NCBI GenBank assembly: GCA_017480785.1 | Contig: JAFURZ010000007.1 | Coordinates: 186,001-250,000, forward strand | Source: Bacteroidales bacterium | GTDB taxonomy: Bacteria; Bacteroidota; Bacteroidia; Bacteroidales; P3 | Length of the DNA: 64,000 bases | Direction: 5' to 3' | In this document: piece by piece, positions 1 to 9,410 of the stretch | Position numbering within the stretch: position 1 is the stretch's first letter | Layout of the letters: each line of letters opens with the position of its first letter | The notes under the pieces: model-generated | Seen by the model: only the letters and a program-made list of their open reading frames with translations | The model's database searches: none | What the model was told of the DNA's origin: nothing | Translations under genes and position numbers: made by a program

Positions 1-2
1 TG

Positions 3-761
3 GCATTTATGGCAGCGGCTAACGCTCAGGTGGTGATAGGCATTCAGGGTGGCTATCACTGGCAGAAGAACACACAAACTTTCGATACCGAGAACTATAC
101 CCAGTCGGACAACTGGCTTGGTGGCCTCCAGCTGGGCTACATGGTGACGCCGAGGCTGTATGTGGGTGTGGCCGGCAACTATCAGAACTTCAGTGCCGAC
201 ACGTTCTACCTGCACAGCGCCCTTGTGTTCGAGGGAATGCCGCGCGTGGTCGACAACCGTCAGCTCCTGATGCATCAGACGGGTTGGACGGTGGCGCCGC
301 AGGTGAAATGGGAGTTCCTGAAGTATGGAAACATGCACTTCCACCTGTTGCTGCAGGGAAATGTGACGTCGATGGGCTACCGCTACCTCGACGAGAGCTT
401 CAACACCCCGTTCCGCAACAATGGCGAGTACCTGGAGATGCCTCAGACCAACGACAGCATCAAGTCGTTCTCCTGGGGTGTGAGCCTGCGTCCGACGCTG
501 ACCTATGAGTTCTCGCGCCACCTGAGCGCCGAGCTGAGCCTCGACTTCCTGAGCATAGGCTATATCGACGCCAAGACGACCGATGACCACCTGACGCCGC
601 ACTACGACAACGAAGGTGCATTGGAATATGAGGACGGTAACATCGTGATGCTCCCGACAACCCGGCGGGTGCGCACCATCTATGCCGGCCTGAACACCCT
701 GATGGAGACCCTCCGCTGGGAGAGCCCCATGCTGCGTCTGGGATTTAACTGGACTTTCTAA
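3..761 (+). CDS. outer-membrane beta-barrel protein, 5' end outside window
   Basis: The reading frame is open from the first bases of the window, so the start codon and most of the signal peptide are missing. The visible part begins with a signal-peptide tail (Ala-Ala-Ala-Asn-Ala-Gln), giving a likely cleavage site after Ala. The mature region has alternating aromatic and polar residues, many Gly/Tyr/Trp, and ends in Asn-Trp-Thr-Phe. A terminal Phe is the usual Bam-complex recognition signal of outer-membrane barrels. No enzymatic motif is seen. The next gene starts 3 bp after its stop, so they are probably co-transcribed. It could be an OmpA- or porin-like barrel; the ligand is unknown. Confidence 0.75.
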   Translation, partial: AFMAAANAQVVIGIQGGYHWQKNTQTFDTENYTQSDNWLGGLQLGYMVTPRLYVGVAGNYQNFSADTFYLHSALVFEGMPRVVDNRQLLMHQTGWTVAPQVKWEFLKYGNMHFHLLLQGNVTSMGYRYLDESFNTPFRNNGEYLEMPQTNDSIKSFSWGVSLRPTLTYEFSRHLSAELSLDFLSIGYIDAKTTDDHLTPHYDNEGALEYEDGNIVMLPTTRRVRTIYAGLNTLMETLRWESPMLRLGFNWTF

Positions 762-764
762 GCC

Positions 765-2339
765 ATGTACACCGATACCGAAGGGCTGTACATAGCCCAT
801 TGCGAGGAGGGGGCATTGTCTCTCGTAGGGAAAATGGCCAACCGTCACGGCTTGATTGCCGGTGCGACGGGTACGGGCAAGACGGTCACGCTGCAGGTGA
901 TGGCCGAGACCTTCTGCCAGGCGGGCGTGCCCTGCTTCATGGCCGACATGAAGGGCGACCTGAGCGGCATCAGCCAGGCCGGCCAGATGAGCGGCTTCAT
1001 CGAGAAGCGCAAGGACGAGTTCGGGGTGCCGCACCCCGAGTTCCAAGCCTGCCCCGTCAGGTTCTTCGACGTGCTGGGTGAGCAGGGACACCCCATCCGT
1101 GCCACCGTGAGCCAGATGGGTCCGCAGCTGCTCAGCCGCCTGCTGGGCCTGAACGAGACTCAGGACGGGGTGCTGAACATCGTGTTCCGCATCGCCGACG
1201 AGCGCGGCCTGCTGATTCTTGACATGAAGGACCTGCGCGCGATGCTCGACTATGTGGCAAAGCACGCCAAAGAATACACGACACAGTACGGCAACATATC
1301 GACCGCCACGGTGGGTGCTATCCAGCGCGCCCTGTTGCAGCTTGACGCCCAAGGGGCCGACCGTTTCTTCGGTGAGCCGAGCTTTGACATCTACGACCTG
1401 CTGCAGACCGAGGGGGGCAAGGGCATCATGAATGTGCTTGCCGCCGACAAGCTGATGCTGCAGCCCAAGCTCTATTCCACCTTCCTGCTGTGGCTCCTCT
1501 CGGAGCTCTACTCCACCCTGCCCGAAGTGGGCGACCAGGAGCTCCCGCGGCTGGTCTTCTTCTTCGACGAAGCCCACATGCTTTTCGAGGACACCTCGAA
1601 GGCGCTGGTCGACAAGATTGAGCAGGTGATACGGCTGATTCGCTCGAAGGGGGTGGGCATATACTTCGTGACCCAAAGCCCGACCGATATTCCCGAGAAC
1701 ATACTGGGCCAGTTGGGCAACCGTGTGCAGCATGCGCTGCGGGCCTATACGCCCAAGGACCAGAAGGCCGTGCGGGCTGCCGCCGAGACCTTCCGGCCCA
1801 ACCCTGCTTTCAAGACCGACGAGGCCATCATGGCCCTCGAGACCGGCGAGGCATTGGTGAGCCTGCTCGACGAGAAAGGGGCTCCCGGCATGGTGCAACG
1901 CGCCAAGGTGCTTTTCCCGCTGAGCCAGATAGGAGCCATCACTGAAAGCCAACGGGCCGACATCATCCGCAGCAGCCGCCTCTACGGGAAATACGACAAG
2001 ATGGTAGACCGGGAGAGCGCCTTCGAGATGCTCCTCAAGGAAAGCGAAGCAGTGGAGATGGCGGCACCTGCCGAGGTGCCCGAGGTGGCCGAAGCGCCGG
2101 TCGCCAAGACTACCGCCCCGAGCTCGAAGAAGAAAGGCATCGGCAGCAAGCTGCTGAAGGCCGTCTTCACCGCCGCCACCGCCACACTGGCCACCGCCGC
2201 AGGCACGGCGGTGAGCGACGCCGTGAGCGGCAAGAAGACCAAGAGCAGCAAGTCGATGGGGCAGAAGATAATCAAGAACACCACCAGCGCCGCTACCCGC
2301 ACCCTCACACGCGACATTCTGGGCAATCTGCTGAAGTAG
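765..2339 (+). CDS. HerA-like ATPase, DUF853 (YjgR) family
   Basis: A 524-residue cytosolic P-loop ATPase. The Walker A motif GATGTGKT lies at residues 33-40 and a hydrophobic Walker B ending in FFFDEAH lies near the middle, as in the HerA/FtsK-like DUF853 family (E. coli YjgR, about 500 aa). The family resembles the DNA-resection helicase HerA, but its physiological role is not established. The last 75 residues are rich in Lys, Ala, Thr and Ser and look disordered. The gene sits 3 bp after an outer-membrane protein gene and 5 bp before an M16 peptidase gene, so it is part of the same transcription unit, although no functional link is obvious. Confidence 0.85.
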   Translation: MYTDTEGLYIAHCEEGALSLVGKMANRHGLIAGATGTGKTVTLQVMAETFCQAGVPCFMADMKGDLSGISQAGQMSGFIEKRKDEFGVPHPEFQACPVRFFDVLGEQGHPIRATVSQMGPQLLSRLLGLNETQDGVLNIVFRIADERGLLILDMKDLRAMLDYVAKHAKEYTTQYGNISTATVGAIQRALLQLDAQGADRFFGEPSFDIYDLLQTEGGKGIMNVLAADKLMLQPKLYSTFLLWLLSELYSTLPEVGDQELPRLVFFFDEAHMLFEDTSKALVDKIEQVIRLIRSKGVGIYFVTQSPTDIPENILGQLGNRVQHALRAYTPKDQKAVRAAAETFRPNPAFKTDEAIMALETGEALVSLLDEKGAPGMVQRAKVLFPLSQIGAITESQRADIIRSSRLYGKYDKMVDRESAFEMLLKESEAVEMAAPAEVPEVAEAPVAKTTAPSSKKKGIGSKLLKAVFTAATATLATAAGTAVSDAVSGKKTKSSKSMGQKIIKNTTSAATRTLTRDILGNLLK

Positions 2340-2344
2340 AGAGA

Positions 2345-3592
2345 GTGGTCAGTTATGAGAAACACCGGCTTGACAATGGGCTGACGGTGCTGACCCACGA
2401 GGCGTGGGACACGCCGTTGGCTTCGGTGAATTTACTCTACAACGTGGGTTCGCGCGATGAAGACCCGCAGCGGACCGGCTTTGCCCATCTCTTCGAGCAC
2501 CTGATGTTCGGAGGCACTCCCGAGGTGCCCGATTTCGACGCCGTAGTAAGCAGCACGGGGGGTGAGGACAACGCCTTTACCTCCTGCGACTATACCAACT
2601 ACTATATGACCTTACCGGCCGAGGCCTTGACAACGGCACTCATGCTGGAGGCCGACCGCATGGCCCACCTCGACATCAGCCAGCGAGCCCTCGAGGTGCA
2701 ACAGCACGTGGTCACCGAGGAGTTCAACCAGCGCTACCTGAACCAGCCCTACGGCGACAGCTGGCTGTTGCTCAGGCCTCTGTGCTACACCGTCCACCCC
2801 TACCGCTGGCCCACCATCGGAGCCGACATACGGCACGTCAGTGAGGCTTCGTTGGACGATGTGCGCTCGTTCCACAGCCGTTTCTACCGCCCCGACAACG
2901 CCATCCTGGCTGTCGCCGCTCCCATGGAGCACCGCCAGATGCTGCAACAGGTAGAAGAGGCATGGGGAGCAGGGATTGCCATGCACGGCGAGTGGACCGG
3001 TGGGCGAAGGGACTATCCCCTGGAGCCCGAGCAGACGGCAGCCCGGTTCCTCCGCGTGGAACGCCCTGTTCCGGCGACGAAGGTCTATCTGGCCTACCCC
3101 ATGGGCGACCATCGGAGCGGCCGTTTCCGTGCCTGCGACCTTATCAGCGACATTCTGGGCAACGGGGCCTCAAGCCGCCTGCACCAGCGGCTGGTCGTGG
3201 AGCAGGGGCTTATGACCGAAGCCGACGCCAGCATCAGCGGCGAAGCCGGCCCCGGCCTGCTGGTGCTCAGCGGACGGCTCCGCGACGGCGTGACGGCCGA
3301 CCAAGGTGCCGAGGCACTGCGCCGCGAGGCGTGGACACTGGCGACAGAGGGTGTGGGCGAATACGAGCTGCACAAGGTCCAGAACAAATACGAGAACACC
3401 TTCGTCTTCTCACAATACAAGGCTTCGGACCGAGCTTTGGCGCTTTGCCACTATACTTGGCTGGGCGACACAGAGCTGGTGAACCGCGAGCCGGAGGAAT
3501 ACCACCGCGTGACACCCGCCCTGCTGCAAGAGACCGCCCGCATGGTATTCAATCCCCAACATGAGAACCTCTTATATTACGATAGAATATGA
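2345..3592 (+). CDS. M16 family zinc metallopeptidase
   Basis: A 415-residue protein with the inverted zinc motif HxxEH of the insulinase/processing-peptidase family: His48, Glu51 and His52 in the stretch AHLFEHLMFGG. A downstream acidic ligand is plausible in VVTEEFNQRY. The length fits a one-unit M16B peptidase. No signal peptide is visible, so it may be cytosolic or lack a recognisable export signal. It starts with GTG; no nearby ATG gives a better N-terminus, because the family begins with a short strand followed by L-x-N-G-L, which is present at residues 9-13. Its stop overlaps the next start by 4 bp (ATGA), suggesting translational coupling. Confidence 0.88.
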   Translation: MVSYEKHRLDNGLTVLTHEAWDTPLASVNLLYNVGSRDEDPQRTGFAHLFEHLMFGGTPEVPDFDAVVSSTGGEDNAFTSCDYTNYYMTLPAEALTTALMLEADRMAHLDISQRALEVQQHVVTEEFNQRYLNQPYGDSWLLLRPLCYTVHPYRWPTIGADIRHVSEASLDDVRSFHSRFYRPDNAILAVAAPMEHRQMLQQVEEAWGAGIAMHGEWTGGRRDYPLEPEQTAARFLRVERPVPATKVYLAYPMGDHRSGRFRACDLISDILGNGASSRLHQRLVVEQGLMTEADASISGEAGPGLLVLSGRLRDGVTADQGAEALRREAWTLATEGVGEYELHKVQNKYENTFVFSQYKASDRALALCHYTWLGDTELVNREPEEYHRVTPALLQETARMVFNPQHENLLYYDRI

Positions 3593-4566
3593 AACTAACG
3601 GAAAGAATAAAAGGGTTGCTGCAACGCTTCGTGGACTGGGTCCGGAGCGTCAACTGGCGTCACGTGTGCCGCCAGATAATAGACAAAATCGGCGACGTGA
3701 TGCATTTGATATTCTTCCAGTGGCTGCTGCCGAAGAAGTATCGGAATATCACCAAAAAAGAGTTATTCACCATCATCTTCAAGAGCGACACGCCAGCGGG
3801 CAAGAAGTTCGACGTATGGCTGCTGGTGGCCATCATCGCCAATATCCTGCTCATCATCCTCGACAGCCTCTTCGGCACCACCACCACCATCACCACAGGT
3901 GGCGACAAAGGGGTCTCGTTCTGGATTATGAAAGGGCTGCTCTGGGCCTTCACGCTGCTCTTCACCTTTGAATACTACCTGCGCATCTACTGCCTCAAAC
4001 GGCCGCTGCGATACGTCTTCTCCTTCTGGGGCATCATCGACTTCATCAGCATCTTTCCCGCCTACCTGAGCCTCTTCTGGCCCACGGGACAGGCCCTGAC
4101 GGTACTGCGCCTGCTGCGCACCATGCGCATCTTCCGCATCTTTCGCCTCGAGCGCTTCCAGGAGGCCAGCACCATGCTTCTCAATGCGCTCAAGAACAGT
4201 GCCCTCCGCATCATCGTCTTCATGCTCTTCGTACTGGTGGCCGCCATCATCATGGGCACCCTCATGTTCTCCATCGAAGGCGGTGTCAACCCGGCTTTCG
4301 ACAACGTGCTGAGCGGCATCTACTGGGCAGTGGTGACCATCACCACAGTAGGCTACGGCGACGTGGTGCCGGTAACGGTGGCAGGCCGCTTCGTGGCTGT
4401 GCTGGTCATGCTGCTAGGTTACTCCATCATAGCGGTACCGATGGGCATCGTGGCTGGCGAGACCATACATGAGCATCAGAACAAAAAGAAGAAACGCCAC
4501 ACCCTGCGCGTGGTGGAAGACATGGAGCGCGACTTTAAGGAGGAAGAGGAAGCCATCCGCAACTAA
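3589..4566 (+). CDS. voltage-gated potassium channel (Kv-like)
   Basis: A 325-residue inner-membrane protein with six predicted membrane segments. The S4-like helix carries regularly spaced arginines (LRLLRTMRIFRIFRLERF), typical of a voltage sensor. The pore loop holds the K+ selectivity filter TVGYGD at residues 253-258, preceded by TTI. The C-terminus is short, charged and coiled (EHQNKKKK..., acidic end), with no TrkA-N/RCK domain. It should form a tetrameric K+ channel. The start overlaps the preceding peptidase gene by 4 bp. A charged N-terminal region of about 75 residues precedes S1. Confidence 0.92.
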   Translation: MKLTERIKGLLQRFVDWVRSVNWRHVCRQIIDKIGDVMHLIFFQWLLPKKYRNITKKELFTIIFKSDTPAGKKFDVWLLVAIIANILLIILDSLFGTTTTITTGGDKGVSFWIMKGLLWAFTLLFTFEYYLRIYCLKRPLRYVFSFWGIIDFISIFPAYLSLFWPTGQALTVLRLLRTMRIFRIFRLERFQEASTMLLNALKNSALRIIVFMLFVLVAAIIMGTLMFSIEGGVNPAFDNVLSGIYWAVVTITTVGYGDVVPVTVAGRFVAVLVMLLGYSIIAVPMGIVAGETIHEHQNKKKKRHTLRVVEDMERDFKEEEEAIRN

Positions 4567-4587
4567 CCGTCATCCCCGCTTCAACCA

Positions 4588-6951
4588 ATGAGAAAGACAA
4601 TCATACTACTCCTGTTGCTGCTACCCCTCGCCGTGCTGGCACAAACCGTAAGCGGTACCATCAGCGACGCCACCACCGGCGAGACACTCATCGGCGCCAC
4701 CATCCTTGAAGAGCAGAGCGGCAAAGGCACCGTCAGCAACGCCCAGGGGCGCTTTTCGCTGACCTTGAAAGCCGACACTGCCCATCTGCGCATCAGCTAC
4801 ATCGGCTACCAGACAGAATACCATACGGTGACGTTGCGCGGCGACCGCAAGCTCGACGTGACGCTCCATCCCTCGGTCGAGCTGGAGGAGGTGACCATCA
4901 CCGCTGAACGCATCAACAGCCCTCAGGCAAGCCAAATGAGCGCCATCGAGGTACCCGTGGAACAGCTGAAGCTCGTTCCCGTCATCTTCGGTGAGACCGA
5001 CGTATTGAAAGCCATCCAGCTACTTCCGGGTGTACAGAGTGGCACTGAGGGCATGAGCGGTATCTACGTGCGTGGCGGCGGTGCCGACGAAAACCTCTTC
5101 CTTCTCGACGGCGTACCTCTCTATAACGTAAACCATCTGGGAGGCTTCTTCAGCGCCTTCAATGGCGATGCTGTCAAGAATGTCACCCTCTACAAAGGCT
5201 CCTTCCCCGCCCGTTTCAGCGGTCGTATCTCCAGCGTACTGGATATCACCACCAACAATGGCAACGACCGCGAATGGCACGGTGGGGCATCCGTAGGGTT
5301 GATGAGTGCCAAGTTCAACATCGAAGGCCCGATTATCAAAGAGAAGACCACCCTCAGCCTGTCCCTGCGGCGCACCTACGGCGACCTCCTGCTCCAACCC
5401 CTCATCATGGCCGTGGCACTTTCCGAGACCGAAGGCCAAGGCACCGCCAACGCCGGCTATTATTTCTACGACCTCAATGCCAAGGTAACCCACCAGTTCA
5501 ACGACCGCTCGCGCCTGTATTTCATGTGGTACTCCGGCGACGACGAGGCCTACATGCGCATGCGCACCAATGAGTATGAATTAGGCAAGGAACACATCAA
5601 ACTCGGCTACCAATGGGGTAACCTGGCCACCTCGGTTCGCTGGAACTATGAACTCACGCCCAAGCTCTTCATGAACGTCACCGGGTCCTTCACCCGCTAC
5701 CGACAACACCTCGACCTCGGCGTCGAGGAGGAGTGGACCGACGAGGGGCAGCTCTACAACGAGCAGGCCGATGTCTCCCTCCGGTCCGGCATCAGCGACT
5801 TCTCGGGTCAGGTCGACTTCGACTTTGCCCCCACGCCTGACCATGCCATCAAGTTCGGCACCACCTTCACCCACCATCTCTTCCGGCCACAGGTAACCTC
5901 TGTCCAGGCTTCCTCCACTGGGGAAGAGGCGTTCAACCGCACCGTGGGCGAAAGCAATGTCTCCGCTGGCGAGATATCAATCTATGCCGAGGACGACTGG
6001 AGTATCACTGACGCACTGAAGGTCAACGGGGGCTTGGCCCTGACCGGATTCGTGGTGCAGGATTGCTTCTACCCCTCCCTGCAGCCCCGCCTCAGCGGCC
6101 GACTGCTGCTCACCGACGACCTGTCGCTCAAGGCAGGCTACAGCTACATGACACAGTACATGCACCTGCTCTCTAACAGCAACATCTCGCTCCCCTCCGA
6201 CCTCTGGGTACCCGTCACGGCCCGCATCGAACCCATGAACTCACACCAGGTGGCCGCTGGCGTCGTCTACACCTGGCGCTCACTCATCGACTTTAGCGTC
6301 GAAGGCTACTACAAGTGGATGAACAACCTGCTGGAATACAAGCCCGGCGCCACCTTCCTGGGCAACGGCACTGGCTGGGAGGACATGGTCTGCATGGGCC
6401 GTGGATGGGCCTACGGCATCGAGTTCCTGGCACAGAAGAGCTTCGGCGATATCACCGGCTGGGTAGGCTACACCTGGAGCCGCACCATGCGCCAGTTCGA
6501 CACCCCGGGCGAGGAACTCAACGGCGGCCTACCCTTCCCGGCCAAGTATGACCGCATACACGACATCAGCATCACCCTGCAGTACAAGCCCAACAACCGC
6601 TTCGACGCCGGCATCACATGGGTCTACAGCACCGGCAACACCGCCACCCTGGCCCTCCAGGAAATCGAGGCGGACAACTACTATGGCGCCCTCGACTTTG
6701 TCGAGAGCCGCAACAACTTCCGCCTGCCGGCCTACCACCGCATGGACGTGAGCGTCAACTTCCACAAACAGAAGAAACACGGCGTGCGCACCTGGAACAT
6801 CAGCATCTACAACCTCTACAACCGCCAGAACCCCTTCCTCATCTATCCCAAGACCACCTACAACTACCGCGACAATTCCACCTACACCGGTCTCTACCAA
6901 CGCTCGTTGTTCCCCATCCTGCCGTCCATCTCATACATCTATAAATTCTAA
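4588..6951 (+). CDS. TonB-dependent receptor with carboxypeptidase-like N-terminal domain
   Basis: A 787-residue outer-membrane transporter. It has a signal peptide (Leu-rich, ending LAVLAQ), then a carboxypeptidase-D regulatory-like Ig fold (about residues 20-100), a plug domain with the typical IYVRGGGADENLFLLDGVP stretch (about 110-220), and a long barrel ending in Tyr-Lys-Phe. There is no SusD partner. Instead the next gene, 4 bp downstream, encodes a DUF4249 lipoprotein, a pairing common in Bacteroidetes and thought to form a two-component uptake system of unknown substrate. Energy would come from a TonB protein such as the one encoded at 38 kb. Confidence 0.92.
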   Translation: MRKTIILLLLLLPLAVLAQTVSGTISDATTGETLIGATILEEQSGKGTVSNAQGRFSLTLKADTAHLRISYIGYQTEYHTVTLRGDRKLDVTLHPSVELEEVTITAERINSPQASQMSAIEVPVEQLKLVPVIFGETDVLKAIQLLPGVQSGTEGMSGIYVRGGGADENLFLLDGVPLYNVNHLGGFFSAFNGDAVKNVTLYKGSFPARFSGRISSVLDITTNNGNDREWHGGASVGLMSAKFNIEGPIIKEKTTLSLSLRRTYGDLLLQPLIMAVALSETEGQGTANAGYYFYDLNAKVTHQFNDRSRLYFMWYSGDDEAYMRMRTNEYELGKEHIKLGYQWGNLATSVRWNYELTPKLFMNVTGSFTRYRQHLDLGVEEEWTDEGQLYNEQADVSLRSGISDFSGQVDFDFAPTPDHAIKFGTTFTHHLFRPQVTSVQASSTGEEAFNRTVGESNVSAGEISIYAEDDWSITDALKVNGGLALTGFVVQDCFYPSLQPRLSGRLLLTDDLSLKAGYSYMTQYMHLLSNSNISLPSDLWVPVTARIEPMNSHQVAAGVVYTWRSLIDFSVEGYYKWMNNLLEYKPGATFLGNGTGWEDMVCMGRGWAYGIEFLAQKSFGDITGWVGYTWSRTMRQFDTPGEELNGGLPFPAKYDRIHDISITLQYKPNNRFDAGITWVYSTGNTATLALQEIEADNYYGALDFVESRNNFRLPAYHRMDVSVNFHKQKKHGVRTWNISIYNLYNRQNPFLIYPKTTYNYRDNSTYTGLYQRSLFPILPSISYIYKF

Positions 6952-6955
6952 CGCC

Positions 6956-7909
6956 ATGAAGAGAACACTCATACCTCTACTATTCAGTATATGTTTGATG
7001 ACAGCCTGCGAGAAGCAGATTGACATTGACGCAGGCTATCAGGAACCCAAACTCGTCATAGATGCCATAGGCACTACCGACACCCTTCTTTCGGTGAACA
7101 TCACCGAAAGCCGCCCCATCTTCGGTGCACATAGCAGCAGCGAGGGCTTCCCACCTGTCACCAATGCCACCGTCAACCTCACCGCCAATGGCGTCATCTA
7201 CACCGCCAGTCGTGAGGACAACCATTACCTCTTCCCCTACACTCCCCAGGGAGGTGACCAGCTGTCGCTGCAGATTGATGTGCCGGGACATCCCTCCGTC
7301 AGCGCCATGACCACCGTCCCCGCCGACCCTCTCATCGGCGAAGTAGCCTTCTCCGACTATGACGATGGCTACGATCTCACCTTCCGCATTCCACTCACCG
7401 ACCGCGCCAACAGCACCGACTACTACCTTATCACCATGCACCACTACGACACAATCTTCGAGACTTACTATATACAGGACAGTGTGCCCATCCACGATAC
7501 CATATATAACCACGACGCCTACTTCTATTGCGACGACCCGCTTGTTGTCACCGACGTCAGTGTGCTCGACATGATTGGAGAATACGGCATTCCCTCCTTC
7601 TTTGGTGAGACGATGCTCTTCACCGATGAGCGCATGGACGGTCAGTCGCACACCATCGAAATCAAATGCAACAACCCCTACTACAATCTTCCTTATGAGG
7701 TACACATCACCTTTGTCATTGAAGTAGCAAGCCTTAGCCGCGATGCTTACCTCTACCTCAAGACACTCCAGAGCGCCCGGGAAAGCTCCGACATGCTCAA
7801 CCTCTTCTCCGAACCCGTGCAGATTCACTCCAACATCGACGGCGGCATCGGCATCTTTGCTATCAGCAACCGCCGCGTCTTCACCCATCACACCGACAAC
7901 CTGCCATGA
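6956..7909 (+). CDS. DUF4249 surface lipoprotein
   Basis: A 317-residue protein with a lipoprotein signal peptide ending LMTAC, so Cys18 should be lipidated. The mature N-terminus (EPKLVIDAIGTTDTLLSVNITESRPI) and a beta-rich body match the DUF4249 family. Members are encoded next to TonB-dependent receptors and are presumed accessory lipoproteins, in a role analogous to SusD. It starts 4 bp after the receptor gene and overlaps the next gene by 4 bp (ATGA). The substrate cannot be deduced. Confidence 0.85.
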   Translation: MKRTLIPLLFSICLMTACEKQIDIDAGYQEPKLVIDAIGTTDTLLSVNITESRPIFGAHSSSEGFPPVTNATVNLTANGVIYTASREDNHYLFPYTPQGGDQLSLQIDVPGHPSVSAMTTVPADPLIGEVAFSDYDDGYDLTFRIPLTDRANSTDYYLITMHHYDTIFETYYIQDSVPIHDTIYNHDAYFYCDDPLVVTDVSVLDMIGEYGIPSFFGETMLFTDERMDGQSHTIEIKCNNPYYNLPYEVHITFVIEVASLSRDAYLYLKTLQSARESSDMLNLFSEPVQIHSNIDGGIGIFAISNRRVFTHHTDNLP

Positions 7910-8874
7910 CCCGCATACTCATAGCCGACCGCACCCATCCCATATTGGAAGAGCGCCTGCGCCAAGCAGGCTTCGACGTCCGCGTCGAAGCCGACCACGA
8001 CTACCACTCGTTGATACACGCCGCCGAAGGCTACGACGCACTGGTGGTGCGCAGCAAGGTGATTGTCGACCGAGCCTTCATTGACGCCTGCCCGTCGCTG
8101 CGCTGCATAGGCCGCGTGGGGGCCGGCATGGAGACCATCGATGTAGCCTACGCCGAGGAGAAGGGCATCCGCTGCCTGAACAGTCCCGAAGGCAACCGCG
8201 ACGCCGTCGGCGAGCACACCGTGGGGCTGCTCCTCGCCCTGCTCAACAACATCGCCCGCGCCGATGCCGAGGTGCGCCACGGCCATTGGCGCCGCGAGGC
8301 CAACCGCGGCCACGAACTGCAGAGCCTCACCGTAGGCATCATCGGCTTCGGCAACATGGGCCGTGCCTTCGCCCAAAGACTGCAAGGCTTCGGCTGCCGG
8401 ATATTATATTATGATAAATATCTAGAACATCTAGACAATCCAGAACTTCTAGAAAAAGCAGAACGCGTCTCCCTGGAGACCCTGCAGGCCAGGGCCGACG
8501 TGGTCAGCTTCCACGTGCCCCTGACCGACGAGACGCGCCACTACCTCGACACCGACTTTATCAAGACAATGCACAATCCTTTCTACCTCCTCAACACCTC
8601 GCGCGGCGCGGTGGTCGACACCGAGGCCCTGGCCGACGGGCTGGAGAGCGGCAAGGTGCTCGGCGCAGCGCTGGATGTGCTGGAGTACGAAAACATGCAG
8701 GCCGACAGCCTGGCCGACATACCCGAGCCGCTACAACGTCTGATGGAGAGTCCCCGCACCGTGCTGACCCCCCACGTGGCGGGATGGACCGTCGAATCGA
8801 AGTACAAACTCGCCGCCGTCCTTGCCGACAAAATAATCAAAACCCTAAACTTTAATCCCAGAACCACTGAATGA
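7906..8874 (+). CDS. D-2-hydroxyacid dehydrogenase (phosphoglycerate dehydrogenase-like)
   Basis: A 322-residue NAD-dependent dehydrogenase. The Rossmann motif GFGNMG lies near residue 147 and is followed by the acidic NAD-selective position in ILYYD. The catalytic triad is visible: Arg in NTSRGAVVD, Glu in the DVLEYE region, His in TPHVAGW. It lacks the ACT domain of long SerA enzymes, so 3-phosphoglycerate, hydroxypyruvate or another 2-hydroxyacid are all possible. No serC is adjacent. Odd feature: bases 8420-8455 are AT-rich and consist of four 9-nt repeats in frame (translated LEH, LDN, PEL, LEK), unlike the rest of the gene. Confidence 0.85.
   Translation: MTRILIADRTHPILEERLRQAGFDVRVEADHDYHSLIHAAEGYDALVVRSKVIVDRAFIDACPSLRCIGRVGAGMETIDVAYAEEKGIRCLNSPEGNRDAVGEHTVGLLLALLNNIARADAEVRHGHWRREANRGHELQSLTVGIIGFGNMGRAFAQRLQGFGCRILYYDKYLEHLDNPELLEKAERVSLETLQARADVVSFHVPLTDETRHYLDTDFIKTMHNPFYLLNTSRGAVVDTEALADGLESGKVLGAALDVLEYENMQADSLADIPEPLQRLMESPRTVLTPHVAGWTVESKYKLAAVLADKIIKTLNFNPRTTE
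8420..8455 (+). repeat. in-frame 9-nt repeat inside dehydrogenase gene
   Basis: Four consecutive 9-nt units, ATCTAGAAC, ATCTAGACA, ATCCAGAAC and TTCTAGAAA, with TCTAGA occurring three times. The patch uses CTA and other codons rare in its GC-rich surroundings, and the AT-rich flank begins near 8400. It encodes a surface-loop-like acidic stretch just after the dinucleotide-binding beta strand. Confidence 0.8.
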
Positions 8875-9410
8875 TTATCGTAGGCAACTCCATTGTATCC
8901 GACGACGTGGCCGACCAACGCTTCAGCTGCGACCTGGCCTGCTGCAAGGGTGCCTGCTGCGTCGACGGCGACAGCGGCGCCCCGCTGCTGGAAAGCGAGG
9001 TGGCCGAGCTGGAGCGGGTGCTGCCCGATGTCATGCCGCTGCTGACGCCCGAAGGACGGGCCGCCGTCGAGCAGCAGGGCGTGGCCGTACGCGACACCGA
9101 CGGCGACCTCGGCACACCGCTCATCGACGGCGGAGCCTGCGCCTTCGCCACACGCACCCCCGACGGCACCGCCCTCTGCGCCTTGCAGCACCTCTACAAG
9201 CCCGTCAGCTGCCACCTCTACCCCATCCGTGTCGAGGACTACGGCGAATTCACCGCGGTCAACTACCACCGCTGGGACATCTGCCGCTGCGCCCTCGGCC
9301 ACGGCGAGCCCCTCTACATCGCCCTGCGCGAACCCCTCATACGCCGCTTCGGGAGCGAATGGTACGAAGAATTACTGGAACAGATAAACCTAAGAGAAAC
9401 AAATGGATAA
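8871..9410 (+). CDS. DUF3109 cysteine-rich protein
   Basis: A 179-residue protein that starts on an ATGA overlap with the dehydrogenase gene. The N-terminal cluster CDLACCKGACC (residues 17-27) and later CHLYPIRVEDYGEF...YHRWDICRCA match the DUF3109 family, which is related to YkgJ-type putative zinc- or iron-chelating proteins. No signal peptide or membrane segment is present, so it should be cytosolic. The biochemical role is unknown. Its end overlaps lspA by 8 bp, so translation is probably coupled. Confidence 0.85.
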   Translation: MIIVGNSIVSDDVADQRFSCDLACCKGACCVDGDSGAPLLESEVAELERVLPDVMPLLTPEGRAAVEQQGVAVRDTDGDLGTPLIDGGACAFATRTPDGTALCALQHLYKPVSCHLYPIRVEDYGEFTAVNYHRWDICRCALGHGEPLYIALREPLIRRFGSEWYEELLEQINLRETNG

